Source of the DNA: an uncultured Lachnospiraceae bacterium | GTDB taxonomy: Bacteria; Bacillota_A; Clostridia; Lachnospirales; Lachnospiraceae | Reading direction: 5' to 3' | DNA: 14,980 bases | Assembly (NCBI GenBank): GCA_947564305.1 | Contig: CANOBT010000134.1 | Span: 1 to 14,980 of the forward strand | Shown: piece after piece, positions 1 to 7,784 of the stretch | How the letters are laid out: the number at the start of each line of letters is the position of its first letter | How positions within the stretch are numbered: position 1 is the first letter of the stretch | Notes under the pieces: generated by a model | The model's input: the letters and a program-made list of their open reading frames with translations, nothing else | Told to the model about the DNA's origin: nothing | Databases searched by the model: none | Position numbers and translations under genes: made by a program

Positions 1-34
1 CACAGGAGTTCTTGCTTATATCTAAAGATTTTCC

Positions 35-65
35 CTCCCCCTGCATAGCAGGGGGGGTTATTTTT
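35..65 (+). terminator. Intrinsic terminator of a plus-strand gene left of the window
   Basis: An 8-bp GC stem (CCCCCTGC at 37-44 pairing with GCAGGGGG at 48-55, extendable to 35-57 through a wobble pair) has a 3-base loop and is followed by TTATTTTT on the plus strand. The minus-strand side has no T-run, so this should stop a plus-strand gene ending before the window. It faces the terminator of the pdu operon, which marks a convergent gene junction. Confidence 0.75.
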
Positions 66-75
66 GCTGTCACAC

Positions 76-114
76 AAAAAGAACCCCCGAAAGTACCGTA
101 AATACTTCCGGGGG
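76..114 (-). terminator. Terminator at the end of the pdu operon
   Basis: Bases 84-95 and 103-114 form a 12-bp stem with one mismatch around a short loop. On the minus strand the stem is followed by TTCTTTTTG. It begins right after the stop codon of the adenosyltransferase gene, so it closes the dehydratase operon and rules out further co-transcribed pdu genes on that side. Confidence 0.85.
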
Positions 115-118
115 AACC

Positions 119-688
119 TCATTTATGTAATCCATCTATCATCAAATTTTTTATCACTTCCTGGCGGACTGATTCTTCCTTTTGGGTAGAATACAGATAA
201 TCTGCATAACGCGCCGCCATATACAGGTAATCAGACAAGCGGTTGATATACCGCACAGCCTTTGCATCCGCCCCGTATTTTTGGGCAACTACGCGAAAAC
301 GGCGTTCCGCCCGCCTTGCCACGGCGCGCGCCACATCCAGACGTGCGGACTGTTCGCAGCCTCCATACAGAACAAACTCCTTCGCTCTTGGGAAACTGCC
401 TTCTAACCGATCAATATCCTCTTCCAACGCCAAAGTCTGTTCCTTTGTGAACAAATACTTTGGGTTACGCGGCTCAGCAATTCCAGACATCATCTGCATC
501 AATTCCTTCTGTATATGCGTCAGCTTCTCATGGAACTCCGGTACCGCAATGACTTTCGCCAACCCAATCAGACTGTTCAATTCATCAATGGTGCCTACCA
601 GTTCGATACGGTCGTCAGATTTAGATATACTGATTCCATTCATCAGCGAAGTGGTGCCCCTGTCTCCCTGTTTTGTATAAATCCCCAT
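119..688 (-). CDS. pduO: PduO-type ATP:cob(I)alamin adenosyltransferase
   Basis: This 189-residue protein transfers the adenosyl group of ATP to cob(I)alamin, making the adenosylcobalamin that the dehydratase encoded upstream needs. The family's marks are clear: the N-terminal TKQGDRGTT nucleotide-binding segment (residues 5-13), VGTIDELNSLIG near residue 31, the helix with GGCEQSARLDVARAVARRAER (about 109-129) holding the conserved Arg/Glu pair, and the INRLSDYLYMAARYA helix near 147. Length fits the single-domain enzyme. The second domain found in Salmonella PduO is absent. The start is set by GGGAG nine bases upstream. It is the last gene of the operon, 16 bases after pduH and directly before a terminator. 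Cofactor repair placed beside the reactivase is typical. The broader family also includes CobA-like housekeeping enzymes, but the context supports a dedicated role. Confidence 0.93.
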   Translation of the reverse strand: MGIYTKQGDRGTTSLMNGISISKSDDRIELVGTIDELNSLIGLAKVIAVPEFHEKLTHIQKELMQMMSGIAEPRNPKYLFTKEQTLALEEDIDRLEGSFPRAKEFVLYGGCEQSARLDVARAVARRAERRFRVVAQKYGADAKAVRYINRLSDYLYMAARYADYLYSTQKEESVRQEVIKNLMIDGLHK

Positions 689-704
689 AACAAATACTCC
701 CTAA

Positions 705-1034
705 TTATTTAAATGCCTGCTTCTTAATTGCGCGGGCACTGTTAGAGCCCAACTTTCTGCATTGCTCTTTGGTCGGATTCTGATAGCTTTCTACGAACCT
801 TCCCTTTTTCATTCCACGAATCTGCAGCGCGGCTGTTGTCCCACAAATCCCGATTCCAGAACCTGGCATCGAATCCTGAGCCGCCCGCCAGACCAATGTA
901 TCCATATCCGCCTCTTCCTGCTCCATCTGCTCAAAAAAAACGCCTTCTTCTTCAATTCCCGCGCAAATTTCCCTAAGAACATTTCCGTCTGCCTGATGCG
1001 TATAGATATAAATGGATGGTCTCTTGATAATCAT
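705..1034 (-). CDS. pduH: Diol/glycerol dehydratase reactivase small subunit
   Basis: This 109-residue protein matches the small (beta) subunit of the dehydratase-reactivating factor (PduH/DdrB). With PduG it displaces inactivated cobalamin from the dehydratase so that fresh adenosylcobalamin can bind. The sequence shows the family fold, which resembles the medium dehydratase subunit: KRPSIYIY near the N-terminus, AGIEEEGVFFE (about residues 25-35), and the Gly-rich SMPGSGIGICGTTAALQ segment (about 55-71). The same AGIEEEG and SGSGIGIG patterns occur in PduD of this operon, as expected from common ancestry. Its start codon overlaps the pduG stop (ATGA at 1031-1034), which suggests translational coupling for a complex with fixed stoichiometry. 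Length is slightly below the usual 115-125 residues. Confidence 0.9.
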   Translation of the reverse strand: MIIKRPSIYIYTHQADGNVLREICAGIEEEGVFFEQMEQEEADMDTLVWRAAQDSMPGSGIGICGTTAALQIRGMKKGRFVESYQNPTKEQCRKLGSNSARAIKKQAFK

Positions 1035-2896
1035 GCTTCGCCTCCCGCATAGGATAACACTAATCCGGTAGCAACCGCATTTCTTGGCCCCATACTGCCC
1101 CGGATATTTCCCCTTCCGCAGACAATACGGTAAGACGCAAATTCCTCCATCAACATGTCTGGAATCTCAAAATCCTCCGCGGAGCCTCCGACAAGCACCA
1201 CATTGGAAATATTTTTTAACTGATGTCCAGAGGCAACTTTTTTTAATGCGCGAAATGCGTTTGTTACAAATACTTTTCGTTTGGCTTCCTGACGCACCTG
1301 CACAATCTTCTCCATCGGTATATCCTGCTCGATTCGGATAAATCCATCCTCCGCAAGAAGCACGACTCTCCCGTAAAAACGTGGCTCGATGGATTCCTCA
1401 ACAAAATTGATCTGACCGTTTTCCATACGCATATGGAACAGACTTTCCACCTTTGCTAACGGATATTTTTTTATCTGCTCCGCAATATGCCTGTCTTCCA
1501 ATCCTAATTCTGTTTGAATCAGCATGGAAACCAGTTCTCCCGCGCCTGCCTGATGCGTCATTGTCACTTTTCCGTCTTCGGAAATCAATGCCGCGTCCGT
1601 AGAACCTCCGCCCATATCAAGGATTGCCAGTGGAAGCCTGGTTCCGGGAGTCGTCAGCGCTCCCAGACTTGCCATAACAGCCTCTACTCCTGCTACGATT
1701 ACCTGCGTATCTAATTCCATCTGAAGCTGGTCTGCAATGGCCCGCATAGGAAGTTTCTGTGTCTTCACCATAGCCGCAATTCCGACCGCTTTTTCCAGAC
1801 AAGTTTCTCCCGCCAGGGCGCCGGAAACCAGTACCGGAGCAAGAGTATCTACCGCAAGAATATCGGTAATCCGAATATCGGCGCCCTCTTCCTTGTTCAG
1901 CTCACTCATCCCCTGCCTGATGCGGGAAAGCATATTGCCCACATTCGTGTCCGGCTGTCCGCTGATATCAGCAATGGTTCCCGCCTGCTCCAATGCCTGC
2001 ATGATCCGCTCTGCGCCTTCGTCCAGATTGATGGAATCCACCCTGGTTTCTGCGGAAACAGAACAGGTAGTATCCCCGTTCTCACATTCCTTATAAAAAT
2101 AAATTTCTCCGGCAGGAAGAACATTTTCATGAACATTACCGCCTGGTGTTTTCAGCACCACAGCGCTGCGTTTTCCAATCAGGCTTTTTGCGATTGGAGT
2201 GATTGTATGCGTTTCTTCCGCATTCAGTTTCAACAACGTTGCAATTCCGTAGGGATTAGACAACATCCGTACAGTCTGACCCGGAAGCGCCACTTCGATA
2301 GCAGCCATCACTCCCTCCGGCAGTTTATCAATACGTGCCACTTCGTCAATAACCGGTATTTTTTTATCCAATCTATTTTCCACGAGTACCGCCTCATCTG
2401 CCTGTAAAATCAGACCGGTGATTTCAATTTTCGCAGCCGCGTTGTTGAGAAGCCTGGCAGCCTCCTCATAGGAATGCTTTGCAGATGCCACTGCAATATA
2501 TGCCTTTCCTGACTCCGCCCTCGCAAGATTTTCCAACAGAATCAGTTCCCCCACAGCCTGCCCCGCTCCGGCCGGTGTGGAAGGATTATGCCCAATCATC
2601 GAAGAATCCGTAATGATAGTTTCGGTCAGCGTTTCCATGGCGGTATCTCCGATGACTGGTGCGGCTTCATTGATACGAATCAATGAAACGTCTTCTACCT
2701 GACGTCCGATACTCCCCATAGCCTGTTTCAGAGCCATTCGTATGCCGTGGACATTGGCCAGTGTCCCTTTGGTTCCCGTCGTGCGGCAGGAAGCACTGGC
2801 AAGAAAATGAATATGATTGTCCCTGCCTGTTTCTCCAATGCACACTTCTGTTGTAGAATTTCCAATGTCTACTCCTGCGATGCAGCTTCCATTCAC
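1031..2896 (-). CDS. pduG: Diol/glycerol dehydratase reactivase large subunit (ATPase)
   Basis: This 621-residue protein is the large (alpha) subunit of the reactivating factor (PduG/DdrA), an actin/Hsp70-fold chaperone-like ATPase. It uses ATP to release damaged cofactor from diol dehydratase. Seen directly are the phosphate-1 loop AGVDIGNSTTEV (residues 7-18), the conserved GHNPSTPAGAG stretch (102-112), the phosphate-2 motif ILDMGGGSTDA (425-435) and the C-terminal adenosine-site segment VVLVGGSAEDFE (about 575). Length is close to the usual 605-610 residues. The start codon overlaps the pduE stop (ATGA at 2893-2896) and the stop overlaps the pduH start, so pduE, pduG and pduH are translationally linked. 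No frameshift or missing motif is visible, so the system looks functional. Confidence 0.94.
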   Translation of the reverse strand: MNGSCIAGVDIGNSTTEVCIGETGRDNHIHFLASASCRTTGTKGTLANVHGIRMALKQAMGSIGRQVEDVSLIRINEAAPVIGDTAMETLTETIITDSSMIGHNPSTPAGAGQAVGELILLENLARAESGKAYIAVASAKHSYEEAARLLNNAAAKIEITGLILQADEAVLVENRLDKKIPVIDEVARIDKLPEGVMAAIEVALPGQTVRMLSNPYGIATLLKLNAEETHTITPIAKSLIGKRSAVVLKTPGGNVHENVLPAGEIYFYKECENGDTTCSVSAETRVDSINLDEGAERIMQALEQAGTIADISGQPDTNVGNMLSRIRQGMSELNKEEGADIRITDILAVDTLAPVLVSGALAGETCLEKAVGIAAMVKTQKLPMRAIADQLQMELDTQVIVAGVEAVMASLGALTTPGTRLPLAILDMGGGSTDAALISEDGKVTMTHQAGAGELVSMLIQTELGLEDRHIAEQIKKYPLAKVESLFHMRMENGQINFVEESIEPRFYGRVVLLAEDGFIRIEQDIPMEKIVQVRQEAKRKVFVTNAFRALKKVASGHQLKNISNVVLVGGSAEDFEIPDMLMEEFASYRIVCGRGNIRGSMGPRNAVATGLVLSYAGGEA

Positions 2897-3285
2897 AGCA
2901 AAATTCCTCTCTTCTCGTATATTTCCACAGCTTCCATAACCAATTTTGCACAGCTTTTGGCATGATATTTTTCCAAAAGTTCCTGAGCCATCAAAACTAA
3001 TTCCAGTTTTGTGGAACGATTTGGCCGAAGTTTGTCATACATTTTCAAAATCACATCATCCGGTACATCCACCAGTTCTGCCGCCCGTTCAAAATTTTTT
3101 TCCATCGGGTCGTTTCCCGCTTCTTTGGCTACCTGTCCCTGGGCTTTCAGAACTTCTTTCGATATTTTGATGTCTTCTGCCTCAACATGGTTTTTCATCA
3201 CTTCTTCCAGAGTGATATCCGTCAGTTTCTTTCCTGTTCTGGAAGTAATCCGTTCCTTTTCATATTCGCCTAATGGATACTGCAT
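2893..3285 (-). CDS. pduE: Diol/glycerol dehydratase small subunit
   Basis: This is the small (gamma) subunit of the adenosylcobalamin-dependent dehydratase. It keeps the family core: YPLGEYEKERI at the N-terminus, KKLTDITLEEV, then FERAAELVDVPDDVILKMYDKLRPNRSTKLEL and a C-terminal helix with KSCAKLVMEA. The frame opens earlier with GTG at 3300, but I place the start at ATG 3285. A strong GGGAGGG (3292-3298) lies six bases before it, and the protein then has 130 residues. Only two bases separate it from the pduD stop, so its ribosome site lies inside pduD. Compared with Salmonella PduE (about 173 residues) it lacks the roughly 35-residue N-terminal extension that helps microcompartment targeting. 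Here PduD alone carries such an extension. Confidence 0.92.
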   Translation of the reverse strand: MQYPLGEYEKERITSRTGKKLTDITLEEVMKNHVEAEDIKISKEVLKAQGQVAKEAGNDPMEKNFERAAELVDVPDDVILKMYDKLRPNRSTKLELVLMAQELLEKYHAKSCAKLVMEAVEIYEKRGILL

Positions 3286-3287
3286 GT

Positions 3288-4007
3288 TTATCCCTCCCAC
3301 TCTATCTTTCCGACTTCCGGGTCAAGCTGTTCCGTCTCTGCAATATGCATCAACGCTGCTTTGACCTGGTACTTTGGGCGTGACATCGGGTCATTGACGG
3401 AAGGAATCGGCACCACCTGCTCGCCCTTTACATATTTTGCCGCGTTCTGCCCGATATGGCGGTATGTCTCCAATGTCATCAGGGGAGCCTGCGGAAACAA
3501 TTCCAGATTGGAAAGCGGATATAAATCCTTCTGATGAATCACCGTAGTTCCCTTTGACTGTATCCCAATTCCAATCCCTGAGCCGGAAAGCCGGGCAGCC
3601 TCTAACGCCATAAAACAGACATCTGATGTATCCAGAATCTTAACTACCCTCGGAATCATTCCTTCTTCTTCAATCCCCGCCTTGACATTTTTTAATACAT
3701 CATCTAACGGAATTCCACAGATTGTTTTCTGAATCTCTCTTTGAAATGCAGCGCCTACACCGATTACGACTTCCTTCGGGTCCTGTCCCTGCCGTGCTCG
3801 TGGGTAATCTACATAGGAAGTTTTCACCGGGTTAATCCGGTCCCTTCCTGCAAAGGACGAACTGCTCTGTGAACTGTTCCACGCTTCCTGAGAGGAAACA
3901 AAAGTCCCATTGTTTTCTTTCTTTCGACTGGCATCTTCATTCTCTTTCATCTCGGCGATAACAGCATCCGTAACCTGCCTGATGAGTTCTTCTGTAATCT
4001 GCATCAT
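3288..4007 (-). CDS. pduD: Diol/glycerol dehydratase medium subunit with microcompartment-targeting-like N-terminus
   Basis: This 239-residue protein is the medium (beta) subunit, which helps hold the cobalamin against the large subunit. The core, from about residue 75, has the family segments [50 protein letters not shown] and [20 protein letters not shown]. Residues 2-22 form an amphipathic helix ([19 protein letters not shown]), followed by a Ser/Asn-rich linker up to about residue 60. This arrangement matches the N-terminal encapsulation peptide of Salmonella PduD, known to direct dehydratase into microcompartments. Targeting here is inferred. Two Met codons lie in tandem at the start (4007 and 4004), both downstream of GGAAGGGGGG, so the true start may be either. 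It follows pduC by 14 bases. Confidence 0.93.
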   Translation of the reverse strand: MMQITEELIRQVTDAVIAEMKENEDASRKKENNGTFVSSQEAWNSSQSSSSFAGRDRINPVKTSYVDYPRARQGQDPKEVVIGVGAAFQREIQKTICGIPLDDVLKNVKAGIEEEGMIPRVVKILDTSDVCFMALEAARLSGSGIGIGIQSKGTTVIHQKDLYPLSNLELFPQAPLMTLETYRHIGQNAAKYVKGEQVVPIPSVNDPMSRPKYQVKAALMHIAETEQLDPEVGKIEWEG

Positions 4008-4021
4008 GAATCCCCCCTTCC

Positions 4022-5686
4022 TTATATATCCTGCGGATCAATAATATGAGGAATCCGCTTAATCTCTTCCCAGCGTTCTCCGTCCAGACGGTAGCCTGTT
4101 CCCGGTCCCATATAGTCATTTGGCGTATTTACACCGGAAAGAACATGAAAATTTTTATCCAGTATGGCAGAAGTTTGCATATAGTCCCCTGCCACACGCT
4201 GCTTCAACATATTCAAAACGCTTTCCGCAATATCTGTATAGCCGGTCTCTGCCAGCGCCTTTACCACATCTACGCCGGTAATCCCTCGTTTCAGGACATC
4301 CTCGGCAGCCATCAAATCCGCCGTCACATCTCTTGGCAGGGTATCCTTACTGCCATGTGCATAAGTAACCGCTTCTACCTGCTCATCTGATACCGGAGAC
4401 AAGCCCAGATGCCGAAATACTGCCTGCACCGCTTTTGCCGCCTTGTTCCTCACACGGATGACTTCTTCCTCTGTAACCGGGCGCAGTCCCCCGTCTACCT
4501 GCATATCCCGCTGCAGGACATTGTAATCATCAAAGTCCTCCGCGTCAAAATTAGAACCTGCGAACATATTGTCATAATTTGGCTCTGCTGCATAACCTGA
4601 AAAAATAAAATCAGTCCCTGGTAAAAACTGCAGCATCGTCCTGGCCGTCCGTCTCATGTCAGAATTTGAAAAGCTCTGATCATTAGAGGAAGCACATTCC
4701 AGCCCCAGTAATGCAGCAACCAGATTTTCTCCTAAGACCTCCCTGATTCCTCCGGGTACAGCGCCCGGCACACCGATACAGCTTACCGAGCCATTCTGAA
4801 TGCCCTGGCTCCCGGCACCTTTTGTGACATACAGACAACGGCATTCCAGATAGAGCATAGACTTTTTCTCACTGCTGCCCATCAACACTTCGGAACCGGA
4901 ACCAGAGGTAAAGCGCACTTTCAAGCCTCTGGAGGCATAGGCGGAATTTAAGAAAGCCTTCGAATATGGGGTATCATCTCCATCCACAAATACCTTTTCC
5001 GTCCCATAGACAGATAACGTCTCCGCATACGTTGTCAGCCCCCGGATTCCAAGCTCCAGTTCCGTGGCCTCTTCCGCGGAACATTGGGTCAGCACACCCG
5101 GCCGTCCGGTCTGGGAACCAATCAAAAGCGCCATTGCACTCAGAGGAGCATACCGCGCCACCCCCATAGTCGTCTCTTCTTCCGCAAATCCACGCAGTGC
5201 GCCTTCCGCTGCATCCGCTGCGATTTGCACCGGGTCATCTTTCAAATTCGTAATATGTGCCTGATTACCTGGGATTTTTCTCGCACGTATCTTCTGCATC
5301 CCCATCATCAGTTCTACCACATTCAGGTGGTTGATCACCTCCGTCATCTTAGCCGGGGAAATTCCGCTCACCAAATCTAATATTTCTTTCCGTGAGACGT
5401 GGATATCCACAATCATACGGGCAATATCCAAAGAAGATACTGCCATAGATTTTTCCGCGCGGTCTATACGAATCGCATAATCCGCAATAAATCGGTCAAT
5501 AAAATCGAATTCCTCTCTTCTCTTTCCATCCAGTTCTACAATCCTTCCATCTTCAATCTTTATGGACGGAGCCGGGTCATAAGGACTCTTCATTGCAACA
5601 AAGCCCATCTCCGGCCACTCATTGATATAACCGTCCAGATTGACCGGCCGCTTGTCCAACGCTTCAATTCGTTTTGATTTTTTCAT
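4022..5686 (-). CDS. pduC: B12-dependent diol/glycerol dehydratase large subunit
   Basis: This 554-residue TIM-barrel subunit carries the active site that dehydrates 1,2-propanediol to propionaldehyde (or glycerol to 3-hydroxypropionaldehyde) by radical chemistry with adenosylcobalamin. By alignment from memory to Klebsiella oxytoca diol dehydratase, all key residues are present with a +1 offset: Gln142, His144, Glu171, Glu222, Gln297, Ser302, Asp336, Gln337 and Ser363. These include the metal ligands and the catalytic His, Glu and Asp. Diagnostic stretches are [42 protein letters not shown] and [20 protein letters not shown]. Family members act on diols and glycerol, and which substrate is preferred cannot be read here. 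The start at 5686 has GGGAG nine bases upstream. It is the first gene of the operon, behind a promoter and a hairpin-containing leader. Confidence 0.96.
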   Translation of the reverse strand: MKKSKRIEALDKRPVNLDGYINEWPEMGFVAMKSPYDPAPSIKIEDGRIVELDGKRREEFDFIDRFIADYAIRIDRAEKSMAVSSLDIARMIVDIHVSRKEILDLVSGISPAKMTEVINHLNVVELMMGMQKIRARKIPGNQAHITNLKDDPVQIAADAAEGALRGFAEEETTMGVARYAPLSAMALLIGSQTGRPGVLTQCSAEEATELELGIRGLTTYAETLSVYGTEKVFVDGDDTPYSKAFLNSAYASRGLKVRFTSGSGSEVLMGSSEKKSMLYLECRCLYVTKGAGSQGIQNGSVSCIGVPGAVPGGIREVLGENLVAALLGLECASSNDQSFSNSDMRRTARTMLQFLPGTDFIFSGYAAEPNYDNMFAGSNFDAEDFDDYNVLQRDMQVDGGLRPVTEEEVIRVRNKAAKAVQAVFRHLGLSPVSDEQVEAVTYAHGSKDTLPRDVTADLMAAEDVLKRGITGVDVVKALAETGYTDIAESVLNMLKQRVAGDYMQTSAILDKNFHVLSGVNTPNDYMGPGTGYRLDGERWEEIKRIPHIIDPQDI

Positions 5687-5717
5687 CGTTGTCTACTCCC
5701 TGAAAACACAGTATGAC

Positions 5718-5754
5718 AGAAAAAGCTTACAGCACATTCCTTTGCTATAAGCTT
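5718..5754 (-). terminator. Terminator-like hairpin in the pduC leader (possible attenuator)
   Basis: On the minus strand a 12-bp stem (arms 5743-5754 and 5723-5734, perfect except one G-U pair) with an 8-base loop is followed by TTTTTCTGT. It lies about 55-90 bases after the predicted start of transcription and about 30 bases before pduC. This is the layout of an intrinsic terminator in a leader, so conditional read-through of the operon is a reasonable inference. No cobalamin riboswitch box was seen. What would relieve the terminator is unknown. Confidence 0.6.
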
Positions 5755-5815
5755 CTCCTTTCCCTTTTTTGGTACATATAACCTTGCTTTTTTGAATGTA
5801 GTTATCTTACTTATT

Positions 5816-5844
5816 ATGGTACATCCAATATGGGATTTTGTCAA
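5816..5844 (-). promoter_or_regulatory. Predicted promoter of the pdu operon
   Basis: A perfect TTGACA (-35, bases 5839-5844) is followed after 17 bases by TACCAT (5816-5821), or after 20 bases by the better -10 match CATAAT (5813-5818). The octamer ATGTACCA overlaps the -10 (5817-5824) and recurs 47 bases downstream in the leader (5770-5777). It could be a regulator site, but that is a guess. Between this promoter and the upstream permease gene there is no clear terminator. Confidence 0.6.
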
Positions 5845-5890
5845 TTTCCTTTCCTAAATACTTATTGGTCGAGTAGACATACCCCCACTT

Positions 5891-6832
5891 TTATACTACC
5901 TGATGTCTGCAGAACTGCCTGTGCGTTATGGGAAGTGAAACCACAGCCACACCGACCGCCGCGATCAGGATCACACACGGAAGTGTAAGCACCGCTCCGC
6001 CGACAGGGAACAGGACATAATCCGAAAAAACCGAATAAATATCCACCGCCGTATAAATCATACTTGTAACAAGAAAGCCTGCCGTAATCTTCGCCAGTAC
6101 TGTTTCCCGCCTGCCGCATTTCGCGGACAATATGACGGCATCTGTTCCGGTCTGGTATTCATAGGAAAATAAGGGCGAAATGATGATACATACGGCCACT
6201 CCGGTGAGCAGAAACAGCAGGGAGAATATGCGGGTCAGAAGTACTTTCCAGCCATCCGTGTAGTCGTACTCAAAGGGTGCCGCAATCTGCTGTTCCCGTT
6301 TCATGACCATGTCCTTTTCCAACGGTGTAAAATTTCTGGCGGTGTAGTCCATATCCAGGATTTCCTGGACTTTTGTATCCCGTATTTCATAAAAATGATA
6401 TGCCATTTCGTCCGTTACATGGGAAAGGGCATTCATATCATAAGTCCCGGGGTCTGACGCCGGAGCACATACCTGACGGATTAGATTCAGAATGTCGTTC
6501 TCCGGCTGGATGTACCGCACCCAGACATCATTTTCCTGTCTTCCGCTTATGCTGTCGTAATTCTCCGGGTTGCCGTATACGGTCTGATACCGGTACATAA
6601 TGTCTTTGAAACGTTCAGGCGTAAGCGGTCCGGCCTGGGCGTGTTTCATCTCCTTCTTTGCATGAATGGCCGAAATGCCGGATAACTCTGTGCCGTCTGT
6701 CCTGAAGTAAGACTGTTCCGGGATCAGCACAAAATTCATTGCGCCGATACAGAGCAGCAGGAGCAGACAGATAATCCACGTGGATCTGCGGGTCAGCATC
6801 TTTTTTATTTCATATTGTATCAATGTTCTCAT
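5891..6832 (-). CDS. ABC-2 type transporter permease, apparently internally shortened
   Basis: This 313-residue membrane protein is the permease partner of the ATPase encoded just before it (ATGA overlap at 6829-6832). The layout is that of ABC-2 permeases in Clostridia: a Lys/Arg-rich start (EIKKMLTRRSTW), one membrane helix (about 19-37), a long extracytoplasmic domain (about 40-200), then helices near 205-228, 247-270 and 276-300, and a C-terminal tail RQFCRHQVV. Related permeases are usually near 400 residues with about six helices. Here the sequence appears to jump from the third helix (GFLVTSMIY, about 254) straight to the last helix. An in-frame deletion of roughly 90 residues is my inference. 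Substrate is unknown. It is the last gene of the sigma factor operon. Confidence 0.75.
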   Translation of the reverse strand: MRTLIQYEIKKMLTRRSTWIICLLLLLCIGAMNFVLIPEQSYFRTDGTELSGISAIHAKKEMKHAQAGPLTPERFKDIMYRYQTVYGNPENYDSISGRQENDVWVRYIQPENDILNLIRQVCAPASDPGTYDMNALSHVTDEMAYHFYEIRDTKVQEILDMDYTARNFTPLEKDMVMKREQQIAAPFEYDYTDGWKVLLTRIFSLLFLLTGVAVCIIISPLFSYEYQTGTDAVILSAKCGRRETVLAKITAGFLVTSMIYTAVDIYSVFSDYVLFPVGGAVLTLPCVILIAAVGVAVVSLPITHRQFCRHQVV

Positions 6833-7719
6833 AATCTTACACCTCCAGACAATTGCTCCGCAAAATGATACAAAAATAAATCTTCCAGATTCGCAGGTAC
6901 GTTCCGCGCTTCGGGCGAAGGACGTTCTTCAGAAACGATGCGCAGTTCTGCCTGATCCTCCACATGCCGCAGATTGCAGATACAATAATCCGTTTCATAG
7001 CGGCCCACCTCGCCGGCAGGTACACACAATGTCCAGGTCAGGCCGGATGCCTCCGCAGTTAATTCTGCCGGACTTCCGCTTAAGATCAGACTGCCCTTTT
7101 TCATCATCAGGATCTGGCCGGCGATATATTCCACATCACTTACAATATGGGTGGAAAGAATGACTATCTTGTCCTTGGACAGATCGGAGATCAGGTTGCG
7201 GAACCGGATCCGCTCTTTGGGATCAAGTCCTGCCGTAGGTTCATCCAGCACCAGGATCTTGGGGGCATTGATCACAGCCTGGGCGATACCCAGACGCTGC
7301 TTCATGCCGCCGGAAAAAGAACGTATCTTCTGCCTGGCAGCGCCGGACAGGTCAACCACTTCCAGAAGTTCATCGACTCTGCGCTTTGCGGCACGTCCCT
7401 GGATTCCTTTCAGTGATGCCATATAGAGCATGAAATCACGGGCGGAAAAGTCAGGATAATATCCGAAGTTCTGGGGCAGATAGCCGAGAAGATCGCAGTA
7501 GGACGCACCCATGCCTCCAATACTATTTCCGTTATACAGAATCTCACCGCTTGTCGGCCTCAGCACTGTACAAATCATCCGCATCAGCGTCGTCTTGCCC
7601 GCGCCGTTGGCACCCAGCAGGCCGTACACACCGTTTGTCATCGTATAACTGAAACGGTCAACGGCGATCTTATTTTGAAATTGTTTCGTCAGTCTGTCAA
7701 ATGTAAGTTCCAATGTCAT
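6829..7719 (-). CDS. ABC transporter ATP-binding protein
   Basis: This 296-residue cytoplasmic ATPase powers the permease that follows it. All motifs are intact: Walker A GANGAGKT (36-43), Q-loop LPQNFG with Gln83, signature SFSGGMKQR (134-142), Walker B ILVLDEPTAGLDP (155-167) and the switch His191 in STHIVSDVE. The last 80 residues form the usual accessory extension of antibiotic- or lipid-type exporters of the ABC-2 class. The start is uncertain. ATG at 7719 lies only one base from GGAGG (7721-7725), while an in-frame TTG at 7713 sits at an ideal seven bases, so translation may begin two codons later. The stop overlaps the permease start. Substrate cannot be told from sequence. Export of a peptide or self-protection is common for such modules. 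Confidence 0.9.
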   Translation of the reverse strand: MTLELTFDRLTKQFQNKIAVDRFSYTMTNGVYGLLGANGAGKTTLMRMICTVLRPTSGEILYNGNSIGGMGASYCDLLGYLPQNFGYYPDFSARDFMLYMASLKGIQGRAAKRRVDELLEVVDLSGAARQKIRSFSGGMKQRLGIAQAVINAPKILVLDEPTAGLDPKERIRFRNLISDLSKDKIVILSTHIVSDVEYIAGQILMMKKGSLILSGSPAELTAEASGLTWTLCVPAGEVGRYETDYCICNLRHVEDQAELRIVSEERPSPEARNVPANLEDLFLYHFAEQLSGGVRL

Positions 7720-7784
7720 TCCTCCATTCCGTGTTATTTTTCCAACCGCACAGTTGGTTATTTTTTATTCCGGTCAGTTCCCGG

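Noticed and set aside
243..680. Plus-strand open frame of 145 codons
   Set aside because: It lies wholly antisense to the adenosyltransferase gene, has no ribosome site and no recognisable protein features.
1737..2096. Plus-strand open frame of 119 codons
   Set aside because: Antisense shadow of pduG. The Ser/Arg/Pro-rich composition is typical of reversed GC-rich coding sequence.
3286..3300. GTG start of pduE at 3300
   Set aside because: It falls within the Shine-Dalgarno region itself. ATG 3285 has ideal spacing.
4046..4390. Plus-strand open frame of 114 codons
   Set aside because: Antisense to pduC, whose residues are all conserved. No support for a second gene.
5687..5890. Cobalamin riboswitch or ANTAR-type antiterminator target before pduC
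   Set aside because: The leader is too short for a B12 riboswitch and lacks its conserved box. The hairpin loop is eight bases and no clear twin hexaloop pair was found.
5862..6119. Minus-strand 85-codon frame overlapping the permease end
   Set aside because: A different frame of the permease gene with Cys/Gly-rich random-looking product. It does not continue the missing permease helices.
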